From: Nocardia uniformis NBRC 13702
Lineage (GTDB): Bacteria > Actinomycetota > Actinomycetes > Mycobacteriales > Mycobacteriaceae
Length of the DNA stretch: 64,000 bases
Assembly (NCBI RefSeq): GCF_001613345.1
Contig: NZ_BDCE01000086.1
Coordinates: 35,288 to 99,287, forward strand
Reading direction: 5' to 3'
Below, piece after piece: positions 35,321 through 43,742 of the stretch. The position numbers and the translations under genes were made by a program. Under the pieces are notes generated by a model that worked only from the letters and a program-made list of their open reading frames with translations, searched no databases and was not told the origin of the DNA. Positions within the stretch are counted from its first letter, which is position 1. Every line of letters starts with the position of its first letter.

Positions 35321-36415
35321 TCACCGCGCCGATCCGCGGCGCTGCCGCGGCGATGTCTTCGCGGTCGGGCTGCGCTGGATGAGGTGGTGGGCAAGCCGAT
35401 CGGCGTCGCGGCCGACCCCGCGCAGGGAGTTCGACGACAGACTGCGTTGGAATTCCAGCCCGAGATACCCGAGACCCGGGTGTGTGGTGGACAACCCACC
35501 GCGGTGCCGTGGTCGGCCGTCGACGGCGAGTGCTCCGAGAGCGGACAGGTAGGGCAGGTGCGGGGTATATCCGGTGGCGAAGACAATCGCATCGACCGGC
35601 GTGCGGGTGCCGTCGGGCCACACCACGCTGTCGGTCTCGACGCTGGTGAACATCGGCCGCGCCCGAGGGCGGCCGACGTCGAGAGCGGCGCGGTAGCGGC
35701 CGCTGTCGAAAACCGGTGCGGTCGGCGGGTTCCGGAGCAGATGCCCGACCGGTGCCGCGTCGATCCCGGTGATGGTGAACCAGAAATGCATGTCACGGCC
35801 GAGGGGGCGTTGCGGCGCGAACTTCACCGGCGTGCGGCTGGCGAGCGTCACCGTCGCGGTGTCGGCGAGTTCCACCGCGATCTGCACCGCGGAATTTCCG
35901 GCGCCGACGACGATCACGTGTTCTCCGGCGAACTGGTCGGGCGAGCGATATTCGCTGGCGTGCAATAGTTTTCCGGCGAAGCGATCCTGGCCGGGCACGG
36001 TTGGGATGTGTGGCGAATCGAATGCGCCGGTTGCCGCGATTACCCGTGGCGCGGTGAACGCCGCGCCGGTATCGGTGCGGACGGTGAACCCGTGTTCGCC
36101 GTGGTCGACGCTGTGCACCCGGTGGCCGGTGCGGATGTCGATGTCGAGGGTGTCGGCGTAGGTACGCAGGTAGTTGATGACTTCATCGCGGTGAGGGTAA
36201 TGGTCCGGGTGGCCGGGGAACGGAAGACCCGGCAGGGAGCTGTATCTCGCCGGGGAGAACAGGGTGAGACTGTCGTAGTACCGCGGCCAGGAACCGGTCG
36301 GCTCCGGCCCGGCTTCCAGCAACGCCACCGTCGAACCGCGTCGCCGCAGGTGATATCCGGCGGCGAGTCCGGACTGTCCGCCGCCCACCACGAGGGCCTC
36401 GTATTCGTTTGTCAC
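35321..36415 (-). CDS. arsO: ArsO-like flavin-binding monooxygenase
   Basis: 364 residues. Two dinucleotide folds: ALVVGGGQSGLAAGYHLRRR for FAD (about 7-26) and HVIVVGAGNSAVQIAVELAD for NADPH (about 166-185), with FATGYTPHLPYLSALGALAV near the end. Such flavoproteins are repeatedly found in ars loci and named ArsO, but their reaction is not settled. It converges on arsC, with 30 bases between stops. Its promoter side has five ATCGAT words, suggesting ArsR-type control of its own. Confidence 0.82.
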   Translation of the reverse strand: MTNEYEALVVGGGQSGLAAGYHLRRRGSTVALLEAGPEPTGSWPRYYDSLTLFSPARYSSLPGLPFPGHPDHYPHRDEVINYLRTYADTLDIDIRTGHRVHSVDHGEHGFTVRTDTGAAFTAPRVIAATGAFDSPHIPTVPGQDRFAGKLLHASEYRSPDQFAGEHVIVVGAGNSAVQIAVELADTATVTLASRTPVKFAPQRPLGRDMHFWFTITGIDAAPVGHLLRNPPTAPVFDSGRYRAALDVGRPRARPMFTSVETDSVVWPDGTRTPVDAIVFATGYTPHLPYLSALGALAVDGRPRHRGGLSTTHPGLGYLGLEFQRSLSSNSLRGVGRDADRLAHHLIQRSPTAKTSPRQRRGSAR

Positions 36416-36448
36416 AGCAGTTCCATTTCCTTGTCTTCATCGACGCTC

Positions 36449-36515
36449 ATCGATCAATTGCCACTGGACTATATCGATGGTCGTCGATCGATACAACCAT
36501 CGATGAAGATCGATG
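36449..36515. promoter_or_regulatory. Cluster of ATCGAT palindromes upstream of arsO
   Basis: ATCGAT occurs at 36449, 36473, 36487, 36499 and 36509. The last two form CATCGAT-GAAG-ATCGATG, a perfect 7-bp inverted repeat (36498-36515), and ATCGA-TGGTCG-TCGAT is another dyad. The cluster lies 34-100 bases before the arsO start and looks like a multi-site operator for an ArsR/SmtB-type repressor. Confidence 0.65.
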
Positions 36516-36665
36516 TATGAGTGGTGGTATTGCTGTATCCGCTCGGTTGGCCGTGCGGATACAGGCCGACTAGGTGATTCGCGGATTCGATGGGTGTGAT
36601 GCTGTGTGGTTGCTTGATCGGTGATGCCGAATGGGTTGTGCTGGCCGGATGGCGCGAGAGCGAGG

Positions 36666-37015
36666 ATGGCGGGATTTATCTCCACCCTGGCCGCTTCGAA
36701 ACTGGTCGCGTGGCACCGGTGGACGGGCCCGCCGCACGAGGTGCTGTGCGTGGTGACGTTCGCGCTGCTCGCCCTCACGTTCGTCGGCTACGTGATTCTG
36801 TGCGTGTCCGAAATCGCCCGGGTCCGGCTGGGGTACAACATTCGGCGCTGGGCCACGGTATTCCCACTGGGATGACGGCGGTGGCGACCCTGTCCACGGC
36901 GGCCGCGACGGACGTGCCGTCGCTGCGCACAGTCGGAAAAGTGTTGCTGGCCATCGCCGTCGGCGTGTGGTTCCTGGTGATCGCCGAACTGGCCGCGCGC
37001 AAGGTCGCGAACTAG
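36666..37015 (+). pseudogene. C-terminal remnant of TDT (TehA/SLAC1-like) transporter, frameshifted
   Basis: Two frames join into the last three membrane helices of a tellurite-resistance/dicarboxylate transporter. The first frame (from 36666) gives MAGFISTLAASKLVAW, VTFALLALTFVGYVILCVSE and RRWATVFPLG, then stops at TGA 36873-36875. The next frame continues exactly with MTAVATLSTAAATDVPSLRT and a final helix to TAG 37015. VFPLGMTAVATLS is a conserved TDT stretch, so one base has been lost at about 36872. The N-terminal seven or so helices are absent. Confidence 0.7.
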
Positions 37016-37986
37016 ACGGTCTCACCGATCGGTTCGCGGATATCGGCGGGCACCGCTTCGCGGGTGCGCATGGCCGCCCACAGGGCCGCGGTGGCGGCCA
37101 CGCACGCCGCCGCACCGCCGACATGGATGGCGACCAGAGCGGCCGGCACGTCGGTGAAGAACTGGACGATGCCGACCAGGGCCTGGCCGCAGACCAGGGC
37201 GATGAGGACGATGAGGCGTTTGCGGATGGCGCTGGTCATTCCGACGGCGGCGAGGCCGCAGGCCAGGCCGATCAGGAGGGCGAGGTAGGCCACCAGGAGT
37301 TCGGAGTGCAGGTGCACCAGCGGCGTGATCTCGACCTGCAGCCGCTCGACCGGCCGTTCCAGGCTCTTGTCACCGGCATGCGGTCCCGCGCCGGTAACCA
37401 GGGTCCCCGCGATGAGCGTCCCGGCCAGGGCCACGCCACTGAATACCGTCAGCAGACGCAACGGCCGGGGCGCCTGGACGGTTTCGAGCCCGGCATCGGG
37501 CTCGCCGATCTTGGCGTACAGCAGCACGGCCAGCCACACCATGACCATCGAGGCCAGCAGGTGTACCGCGACCGTCCACCACAGCAGACCGGTCCGGACG
37601 GTGACACCGCCGATCATGGCCTGCACCACGGTGCCCGCGGGCATGAGCCACGCGTACACCAGCACCTCGTGCCGTCGCCGCGCCCGCGTCACCGCGAGCA
37701 CCACGGCACCGGCGAACAGGCACACCACGAAGGTGAGCAGGCGGTTGCCGAATTCGACGGCCTGGTGGATGAAGGGGACTTCGGCCACGGTGACGGGGAC
37801 GAAGCTGCCGGGGAAGCATTGCGGCCAGGTGGGGCAGCCGAGGCCCGAGGCGGTGACGCGGACAATGGCCCCGGTCACCGAGATTCCGGCCTGCGACAGA
37901 ATCACCAGGATGGCAATGAGTCGCTGGGTCCGGAGGGACGGCAGCGGGAAGAAGTCGGCGAGTCGCTGGAATGCGCGGGACAGCAC
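37012..37986 (-). CDS. ctaA: Heme A synthase (COX15/CtaA)
   Basis: 324 residues, eight membrane helices. Oxidises heme O to heme A. Motifs: GAIVRVTASGLGCPTWPQCF (about 39-58, the conserved cysteine loop), FIHQAVEFGNRLLTF (His ligand and Glu), GGVTVRTGLLWWTVAVHLLA (His), VHLHSELLVAYLALL and VAIHVGGAA. It completes the pathway begun by ctaB at 9.8 kb. From memory it matches Rv1456c, with the ABC genes and mptB following in the same order. Confidence 0.95.
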   Translation of the reverse strand: MLSRAFQRLADFFPLPSLRTQRLIAILVILSQAGISVTGAIVRVTASGLGCPTWPQCFPGSFVPVTVAEVPFIHQAVEFGNRLLTFVVCLFAGAVVLAVTRARRRHEVLVYAWLMPAGTVVQAMIGGVTVRTGLLWWTVAVHLLASMVMVWLAVLLYAKIGEPDAGLETVQAPRPLRLLTVFSGVALAGTLIAGTLVTGAGPHAGDKSLERPVERLQVEITPLVHLHSELLVAYLALLIGLACGLAAVGMTSAIRKRLIVLIALVCGQALVGIVQFFTDVPAALVAIHVGGAAACVAATAALWAAMRTREAVPADIREPIGETV

Positions 37987-38044
37987 GCAACGATGGTAGC
38001 GGGAGCGAATACGCGCGAATCACCCGGTCTACTACAAGATGTCG

Positions 38045-38998
38045 TTAGGTGGGGGTTGGGCCGTAGCGCGCCGAGAGTTCGACGCCGATGCGCGCCAGCT
38101 CACCGCGCACCGACGGCGGTTCGAGCACCTCGACCAGCGCACCCCAACCAGCCAGGTGGCGGGCGATATCCAGGGGAGTGGGGGCGCCGACGCGAACGCG
38201 ACTGCGGCCGTCGCCGAGGTCGGTCTCGGTTTCGCAGTGTCGTCCGAACTGATCGCGCAGGATGGGCACGAATCGGGTTTCGATATCCAGGGTCGCCCAG
38301 GTGCGCGACCGATTGCGTTCCATTTCGCCGACGACCTGCTCCCAGGCTTGGTCGAGGGCGAAATCATTCGGACGCTGCGACGGCTGGTCGGTCGGTTCGG
38401 CGGCCACAATGCGATCCACGCGAAATGTGCGCTGCCCCGTCTCGGTTCCCGCGATGAGGTACCAGCTGTCGTCCTTGTCGACCAGGCCCCACGGATGCAC
38501 CAGTCGGTCGGAGCGCTCCCGCGCGGCATTGGTGTAGCCGAGTCGCACGGTGCGCCGTCGCACCACGGCGGATTGCAGGAGTTCGACCATCGCGGGCCGC
38601 TGCCGTTCGGGCTCGCCCCAGCGGGTCGAATCGATCAGGGTGGCATCCGCGGCCGCCTCCGCCTCAGCGCGGAAGGTCTGCGGCAGCGCCCGAACCAGTT
38701 TGCGCAGCGCCGCTTTCGCCTCGCCGGATACCGCCGCGGCCGGTCCGACGAGCAGGAACAGCGCCTGCGCCTCGGACTCCGATAAACCGCTCAGGTCGGT
38801 GCGCGCGCCACCGAGCAATGACCAGCCGCCATTGCGTCCGGCCTGCGGATATACGGGAATGCCCGCGGCGGAGAGGGCTTCGAGATCCCGTCGCGCGGTG
38901 GCCACGGACACCTCGAGTTCTTCCGCCAGTTCGGCGGCGGTCACCCGTCCCCGGGACTGCATCAGCAGCAGGGCGGCTACGAGTCGGTCGGCGCGCAT
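38045..38998 (-). CDS. HTH + WYL domain transcriptional regulator
   Basis: 317 residues. N-terminal HTH_11 (LLLMQSRGRVTAAELAEELE ... SVATARRDLEALSAAGIPVY), then a WYL domain (RTVRLGYTNAARERSDRLVH, PWGLVDKDDSWYLIAG, RTFRVDRI). WYL regulators respond to small ligands or nucleic acids. It is divergent from a VOC-domain gene 90 bases away, and a perfect 10-bp inverted repeat lies between them at 39017-39041, the likely operator. Confidence 0.9.
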   Translation of the reverse strand: MRADRLVAALLLMQSRGRVTAAELAEELEVSVATARRDLEALSAAGIPVYPQAGRNGGWSLLGGARTDLSGLSESEAQALFLLVGPAAAVSGEAKAALRKLVRALPQTFRAEAEAAADATLIDSTRWGEPERQRPAMVELLQSAVVRRRTVRLGYTNAARERSDRLVHPWGLVDKDDSWYLIAGTETGQRTFRVDRIVAAEPTDQPSQRPNDFALDQAWEQVVGEMERNRSRTWATLDIETRFVPILRDQFGRHCETETDLGDGRSRVRVGAPTPLDIARHLAGWGALVEVLEPPSVRGELARIGVELSARYGPTPT

Positions 38999-39016
38999 GG
39001 TCTCAGATTCCCAGAA

Positions 39017-39041
39017 AAAGTGCTCAATTGGTGAGCACTTT
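39017..39041. promoter_or_regulatory. Perfect inverted repeat, WYL / VOC operator
   Basis: AAAGTGCTCA-ATTGG-TGAGCACTTT is a 10-bp perfect dyad with a 5-base spacer. It starts 19 bases before the WYL regulator and ends 48 bases before the VOC gene. AGTGCTCA/TGAGCACT half-sites fit operators of YafY/DeoR-type WYL proteins next to VOC or dimethylmenaquinone-type targets. Confidence 0.85.
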
Positions 39042-39088
39042 ACCGGGGAAGATTGTTCTCATCAGCCACTAGAGAGAAGGAAAGCCCG

Positions 39089-39502
39089 ATGCTGCGAGGA
39101 CTCACCACCGTCAATCACTTCGCCACCGATGTCCCGGCCGCCGTCCGCTGGTACGCGGAAGTGTTCGGCGTGGAGCCGTACTTCGAGAAGGAGTTCGCCG
39201 GTCAGATCGCCTATGTCGAATTCCGCATCGGTGACTACCAGGCCGAATTCGGCATTCTCGACGCGCGATACGCACCCCACCCGGTGTCGGGTGCGCCCGC
39301 CGGAGCCATGACGTACTGGGCTGTCGACGATGTCGAGGCCGCGTTCGAACGGTTGCTGTCACTCGGTGCGTCCGAGCACTCCAAGCCGACCGAGCAGGGG
39401 CCCGGATTCATCACCGCCTCGGTGGTGGACCCGTTCGGCAATGTGCTCGGGATTATGTTCAACCAGCATTATCTCGACATGGTCGAGCTGCTGAAGAAGT
39501 GA
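39089..39502 (+). CDS. VOC (glyoxalase/bleomycin-resistance fold) protein
   Basis: 137 residues from ATG 39089, preceded by GAGAAGGAAAG. One VOC domain made of two beta-alpha-beta modules: TVNHFATDVPAAVRWYAEVF (about 7-26), QIAYVEFRIGDYQAEFGIL, and the second module AVDDVEAAFERLLSLGASEH, VVDPFGNVLGIMFNQHY. His and Glu in metal-type positions are present. It is the probable target of the divergent WYL regulator. The substrate is unknown. Confidence 0.88.
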   Translation: MLRGLTTVNHFATDVPAAVRWYAEVFGVEPYFEKEFAGQIAYVEFRIGDYQAEFGILDARYAPHPVSGAPAGAMTYWAVDDVEAAFERLLSLGASEHSKPTEQGPGFITASVVDPFGNVLGIMFNQHYLDMVELLKK

Positions 39503-39558
39503 ATGGCAGCGCCCCGGTCACTCGGTGCCCGGGGCCGCACACCGGTATCGAAAACCGT

Positions 39559-40341
39559 TCAGTCGAAACGGAAGAACCTGGTGGCGAGCCAGCCGCTGAC
39601 CCCGCCCCACACCGCGAGCATGGCGACGCCGTACCAGTCGATCGCCCCGCCGAGCGCCCGGTACAGCGCTTCCGACAGCGCCCCGGACGGCACCGCGCGC
39701 GCCAGCCAGCCCACCACCGACGGCAGATCGTCGGACATGAGGACCAGGCTCGCGATACCGAGCATAATGAACCAGAGGATATTCGCCAGGGCGAGCACGA
39801 TTTCGGCCTTCAGCGTGCCGCCGAGCAGTAGCCCCAGCGCGGCGAAAGTCGCCGTGCCCAGGCCGATGATCACCGCGCCGAGCACCAGCCCGAGCGCCGA
39901 CGGCCGCCACCCCAGTGCGACTCCGATGGCGCCCAGCAGAATCGACTGCAACACCACCACGATCAGTACGGCCGAGCACTTCCCGGCGACAATGCCCCAC
40001 CGTGGTAATGCCGTGGCCCCCAAGCGCTTCAGCGCCCCGTAGCGGCGATCGAAGCCGACGGCGATCGCCTGCCCGGTGAATGCCGTGGACATGACCGCCA
40101 CCATCATGACGGCGGGCACCACCCGATCCACCCGGCTCTCACCGAGCCCGTTCAGGGGCAGCAGTGTCAATCCGATCAGCAGTGTGATCGGAATGAACAT
40201 GGTGAGCAGTAACTGTTCCCCGTTGCGCAGCAACAGGATCAGTTCCATCCGCGTCTGCGCGGCCAGCATGGCCGCGCGCGTGGTGGGTCGCGGATCGGGT
40301 GTGAAGGTGCCGGGTGCGAACCGATTGGCTGTATCGATCAT
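39559..40341 (-). CDS. ABC-2 type exporter permease
   Basis: 260 residues from ATG 40341, overlapping the ATPase stop as ATGA. Six hydrophobic spans of the ABC2_membrane type, with RMELILLLRNGEQLLLTMFI near the N-terminus and VGFDRRYGALKRLGATALPR in the cytoplasmic loop. With the ATPase it forms an exporter of the DrrAB class. From memory it corresponds to Rv1457c, conserved between ctaA and mptB; its substrate is not known. The frame continues upstream, but that is a shadow of the ATPase gene. Confidence 0.9.
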   Translation of the reverse strand: MIDTANRFAPGTFTPDPRPTTRAAMLAAQTRMELILLLRNGEQLLLTMFIPITLLIGLTLLPLNGLGESRVDRVVPAVMMVAVMSTAFTGQAIAVGFDRRYGALKRLGATALPRWGIVAGKCSAVLIVVVLQSILLGAIGVALGWRPSALGLVLGAVIIGLGTATFAALGLLLGGTLKAEIVLALANILWFIMLGIASLVLMSDDLPSVVGWLARAVPSGALSEALYRALGGAIDWYGVAMLAVWGGVSGWLATRFFRFD

Positions 40342-41264
40342 GCCCGCAGATCCCGTCCGGTGAGTTCGAGGAATACATCTTCGAGTCTGCGCTGGTCGAT
40401 ACGAATATCGCTGGGCAGCACATCGATTCGCGCGCACCACGCGGTGAGGGTGGACAGCACCTGCGGGGTGATATCGCCCTGCAGCAGGTAGGAGCCGGGA
40501 CCGACCTCGCGCGGCGCAAAACCTTCCGGCAGCGCCGCTTCCAGCAGCGTGAGGTCGAGCTTCGGCGGCGCGATGAAGCACAGCCGTCCCTCCGCGCCGT
40601 GCGAGGTCACCTCCGACGGCGTGCCCTGCGCGACGATCCGGCCGTGATCGATGATCACCAGCTGATCGGCGAGCTGTTCGGCCTCGTCCATCATGTGCGT
40701 GGTCATCAGCACACTCACCCCGTCGCGGCGCAGTGCGTCGATGAGCTCCCACACCAGATGTCGCGCCTGCGCGTCCAATCCGGCGGTGGGTTCGTCGAGG
40801 AAGACGATCTCCGGGCGACCGACCAGTGCGCAGGCGAGCGCGAGCCGCTGCTGCTGCCCGCCCGAAAGCCGCCGGTAGGGGGTGCGGCGCGCGTCCTGGA
40901 GTCCGAGCGTGCTCAAGAGCCACTCCGGATCCAGCGGCGCGGCCGAATAGGACGCCACCAGATCGAGCATCTCCCCGGCTCGTGAGCCGGGATAGGCTCC
41001 GCCGCCCTGCAACATCACACCGATGCGCGGCCGCAACCGATCGGAATCGGCGATGGGATCGAGTCCGAGCACCCGCACCGTTCCGGCATCGGGGGTTACG
41101 AATCCTTCGCACATCTCGGTGGTCGTGGTCTTGCCCGCCCCATTGGGCCCGAGCAATGCCAGTACTTGCGCGCGTTCGAGTTCGAAGCTGATGCCGTCGA
41201 CCGCGGTGATGTCGCCGTACCGTTTCGCGACGCCGTCGACGCTAACGGCGGGTCCTGAGGTCAC
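40338..41264 (-). CDS. ABC transporter ATP-binding protein (DrrA-like)
   Basis: 308 residues. Walker A LLGPNGAGKTTTTEM (about 33-47), signature YRRLSGGQQQRLALACALVG (about 135-154), Walker B IVFLDEPTAGLDAQ (about 158-171), and the switch MTTHMMDEAEQLADQLVIID. The C-terminal extension contains a DrrA-type domain ending LTGRDLRA. Start overlaps the mptB stop by four bases and the end overlaps the permease by four, so mptB-ATPase-permease form one transcript. Confidence 0.94.
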   Translation of the reverse strand: MTSGPAVSVDGVAKRYGDITAVDGISFELERAQVLALLGPNGAGKTTTTEMCEGFVTPDAGTVRVLGLDPIADSDRLRPRIGVMLQGGGAYPGSRAGEMLDLVASYSAAPLDPEWLLSTLGLQDARRTPYRRLSGGQQQRLALACALVGRPEIVFLDEPTAGLDAQARHLVWELIDALRRDGVSVLMTTHMMDEAEQLADQLVIIDHGRIVAQGTPSEVTSHGAEGRLCFIAPPKLDLTLLEAALPEGFAPREVGPGSYLLQGDITPQVLSTLTAWCARIDVLPSDIRIDQRRLEDVFLELTGRDLRA

Positions 41265-42943
41265 GATCTGACACCGTAGGCTGTGGCCTGCTGTGACGGA
41301 GCCGACACCCCCGGCTGGTTACGCCACGGCAGCACCTTTCGGGTCAGGAAGATCAGCAACAGCCCGACGATCACGGTCGCGATGGCCGCCTGCACGATCT
41401 GGAACACATAGAAGTCGGCACCGCGCGGCATGACGAGCACGCTCACGATGACCGAGAGGGTAATGGCCGGAACCCGGAAGAGCGGTCGGTTCGCCCAGGC
41501 TGCCAGCGGCACGATCGCCCACAGCAGGTACCAGGGCTGTACGACCGGGAACAGCAGGACCAGGGCACCGAAGGACACTCCGAGCGCACCCACCGGATGC
41601 AGTCGCCCGGTCCACGTCGCGAACAGCATGCGGGTCATGACGAAGGCGGCCACCAGGTAGCCGATGGGTCTGGTGATGCTGAGCAACGCGGTGGTGTGAT
41701 CGCCGAGACCGAGCAGCACACCGCCGAAGCCGGTGGCTATTCCGATCGCCGTGGGGAGCGAGAGATAACTGCGCACCGCGCTCGCGGTATTGAGCGTGTG
41801 CACCCAGCCGAATCCGAGTCCGCTGGCGGTGGTGACCAAGAGTGTCGTCGCCACCGCCACCGCGCCGAGGATCGCCCCGGCCAGGAGCACCTGCTTGAAT
41901 CCGCCGCCCAGGCGCCGCGCCAGGGCCATTGCCACGAACCCCAGGGCGGCCAGTGATACGACCTTGATCGATGACGACAGCGTGATGACCACCGTGCCGA
42001 ACAGCAGCAATGCCCACGCGCGTTTATCGAATGGATGGGTGTCCTCGATGGCCCGCAGCGTGAACTCCAGCCCGGCCAGCATGAGCCCGAGCATGAGCGC
42101 GTCATTGTGCACCCCACCGACGAGGTGGAACAGCACCAGCGGATTGGCCGCGCCGAGCCACAGCGCACTCACCGGCGCGACCCCGCAGCGTCGTGACAGT
42201 CGCGGCAGCGCCCACACGATCAGCGCCACACCGCCCAGCGCCAGCAGCCGGTGCAGCCAGACCCCGGCAATAATATTGTCGCCGGTGAGGATCGCTATGC
42301 CCTTACCCATCCATAGGAACAGCGGCCCATAGGGCGCGGGCGTCTCCCGCCAGATATTCGGCACGTTCTTGGTGAGCACGTTATCGAGCCCGAGCCCGTC
42401 GGCCGGTCCCACCACATAGGGGTCGAGCCCGCGTTGGGCGATTTCACTCTGTGCCAGATACGAATAGACGTCATTGCTGAACATCGGTGGCGCGATGCTG
42501 AGCGGAATGATCCACAGCAGCAGTGTTCGATCCATCTGCGACCGGGACAGCCGATGTCGCGGATTGCCGCCCCAGCCGCCGATGGCGAACCGTCCGAGCA
42601 GCAGCCACGCCATGATGACGAGCACCGTGCCGATCATGCACATGGTGAGCGTGGAGGTGTGGGCGCGCGCGAAGAACCCGAGTACCCGCATGCCGGACGT
42701 CGGGTTCTGCCGTACCGGTTGGGCGCCGACCCCCAGCGCGGAAATGGCCATGATGACCGCGCCCGTCGCGCCGAGCAGCCGGATTCGGGTCAGTTGCAGC
42801 GTTTCCCGCCGGTCCAGACCCGGCACTTCGGATTCGGCGACGTGCAGTGCGGCAGCGGTGTGGTCGGAGGGTGGGACGTCCAGGCCCAGTGCCCGGCGTC
42901 CCCACTCGATGATCCTGCGCCGCGCGCTGTTCGATACCGCCAC
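41261..42943 (-). CDS. mptB: MptB-like polyprenol-phosphate-mannose alpha-1,6-mannosyltransferase
   Basis: 560 residues from GTG 42943. GT-C fold membrane enzyme: after a cytoplasmic start it has about 13 hydrophobic segments, with the catalytic loop PPMFSNDVYSYLAQSEIAQR (about 173-192; the Asp is the GT-C acid) and APYGPLFLWMGKG. MptB extends the mannan core of lipomannan/LAM-type lipoglycans in mycolata. From memory it equals Rv1459c, and it heads the operon with the ABC exporter. In M. tuberculosis the divergent neighbour is sufR; here it is a TetR gene. Confidence 0.9.
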   Translation of the reverse strand: MAVSNSARRRIIEWGRRALGLDVPPSDHTAAALHVAESEVPGLDRRETLQLTRIRLLGATGAVIMAISALGVGAQPVRQNPTSGMRVLGFFARAHTSTLTMCMIGTVLVIMAWLLLGRFAIGGWGGNPRHRLSRSQMDRTLLLWIIPLSIAPPMFSNDVYSYLAQSEIAQRGLDPYVVGPADGLGLDNVLTKNVPNIWRETPAPYGPLFLWMGKGIAILTGDNIIAGVWLHRLLALGGVALIVWALPRLSRRCGVAPVSALWLGAANPLVLFHLVGGVHNDALMLGLMLAGLEFTLRAIEDTHPFDKRAWALLLFGTVVITLSSSIKVVSLAALGFVAMALARRLGGGFKQVLLAGAILGAVAVATTLLVTTASGLGFGWVHTLNTASAVRSYLSLPTAIGIATGFGGVLLGLGDHTTALLSITRPIGYLVAAFVMTRMLFATWTGRLHPVGALGVSFGALVLLFPVVQPWYLLWAIVPLAAWANRPLFRVPAITLSVIVSVLVMPRGADFYVFQIVQAAIATVIVGLLLIFLTRKVLPWRNQPGVSAPSQQATAYGVRS

Positions 42944-43051
42944 GGCGGCCAGCCTAATTCGCCGCGCGGCCGGGTAGTGCCACGGGCACAGTCGGAGTGC
43001 GGGTCGCGTGGCTCTCACCCGCCGTTATGGTCGGGTTTTCGCCCGATATGT

Positions 43052-43075
43052 GTCAGGACGGGTGAATACCCTGAC
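43052..43075. promoter_or_regulatory. Dyad immediately before TetR start
   Basis: GTCAGG (43052-43057) and CCTGAC (43070-43075) form a 24-base dyad ending three bases before the ATG at 43079. It also holds GGGT-GAAT-ACCC. The site would overlap the transcription start if the gene is leaderless, fitting autorepression by the TetR protein. Confidence 0.5.
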
Positions 43076-43078
43076 TAG

Positions 43079-43657
43079 ATGGTTTCGGATTCCAAACGGC
43101 GGATCGAGGTGGCGGCGGCCGGGCTGCTGGCGCGGCACGGCTACCACGGATTCGGTCTGAAGAAGTTGAGCGAGGCGGCGGGGCTGCCGTACGGGTCCAT
43201 CTACCACCACTTTCCGGGCGGTAAGGAGGAGATCGCGGTCGCGGCCATTACCGAGACGGGGGTGCTGGTGGGCCACATGATCAGTCAGGCTCCGGGCGAT
43301 GTGTTCGCCACGGCGGCAACCGTCTTCGATTCGATGGCCGCGAAACTCGCTGCCTCGGACTGGACCGACGGCTGCCCGGTGGGTACGCCCGCACTCGATG
43401 GTGGCAGTGACGTGGAGGTGGTGCGCACGGCCTGCGTAATTGCATTCGATGCCATGGCGCGGGGGTTCGCGCGTTTGCTCACCGATATGGGCTTGCCCGC
43501 GGGGGAGGCACACGACTTGGCGACCACCGTGGTCGCGGCCTACGAGGGGGCGACCATCCTGGCGCGAGTGCGGCGCTCGGACGAACCGCTGCGCACGGTA
43601 TCCGCCGCTATGGCCCGCCTGATTCGCGTGAGCCTCGCGGAAGCCGCTGCGTCCTGA
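43079..43657 (+). CDS. TetR regulator (LmrA/YxaF-like)
   Basis: 192 residues. HTH region LARHGYHGFGLKKLSEAAGL, PYGSIYHHFPGGKEEIAVAA. The ligand half has WTDGCPVGTPALDGG, the CPVG pattern typical of LmrA/YxaF-type TetR proteins. No Shine-Dalgarno is present before ATG 43079, suggesting a leaderless mRNA. It is divergent from mptB and convergent with the acyl-CoA ligase gene. The target may be itself or the nearby lipid genes. Confidence 0.9.
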   Translation: MVSDSKRRIEVAAAGLLARHGYHGFGLKKLSEAAGLPYGSIYHHFPGGKEEIAVAAITETGVLVGHMISQAPGDVFATAATVFDSMAAKLAASDWTDGCPVGTPALDGGSDVEVVRTACVIAFDAMARGFARLLTDMGLPAGEAHDLATTVVAAYEGATILARVRRSDEPLRTVSAAMARLIRVSLAEAAAS

Positions 43658-43742
43658 CCGATGCCTTCCACTCCGAGATGAACTCCTCCCGCGGTGGCGA
43701 CTTCCGCTCGGAAAGGCACTGCCGCCGAGGCTCATCCGATGG

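Noticed and set aside
36449..36515. Origin-like or parS cluster
   Set aside because: ATCGAT words lack the DnaA-box or parS consensus and lie in an ars promoter.
36967..38457. 496-codon plus-strand ORF opposite ctaA
   Set aside because: His/Gly/Gln-rich shadow of ctaA and the WYL gene; no domain or start signal.
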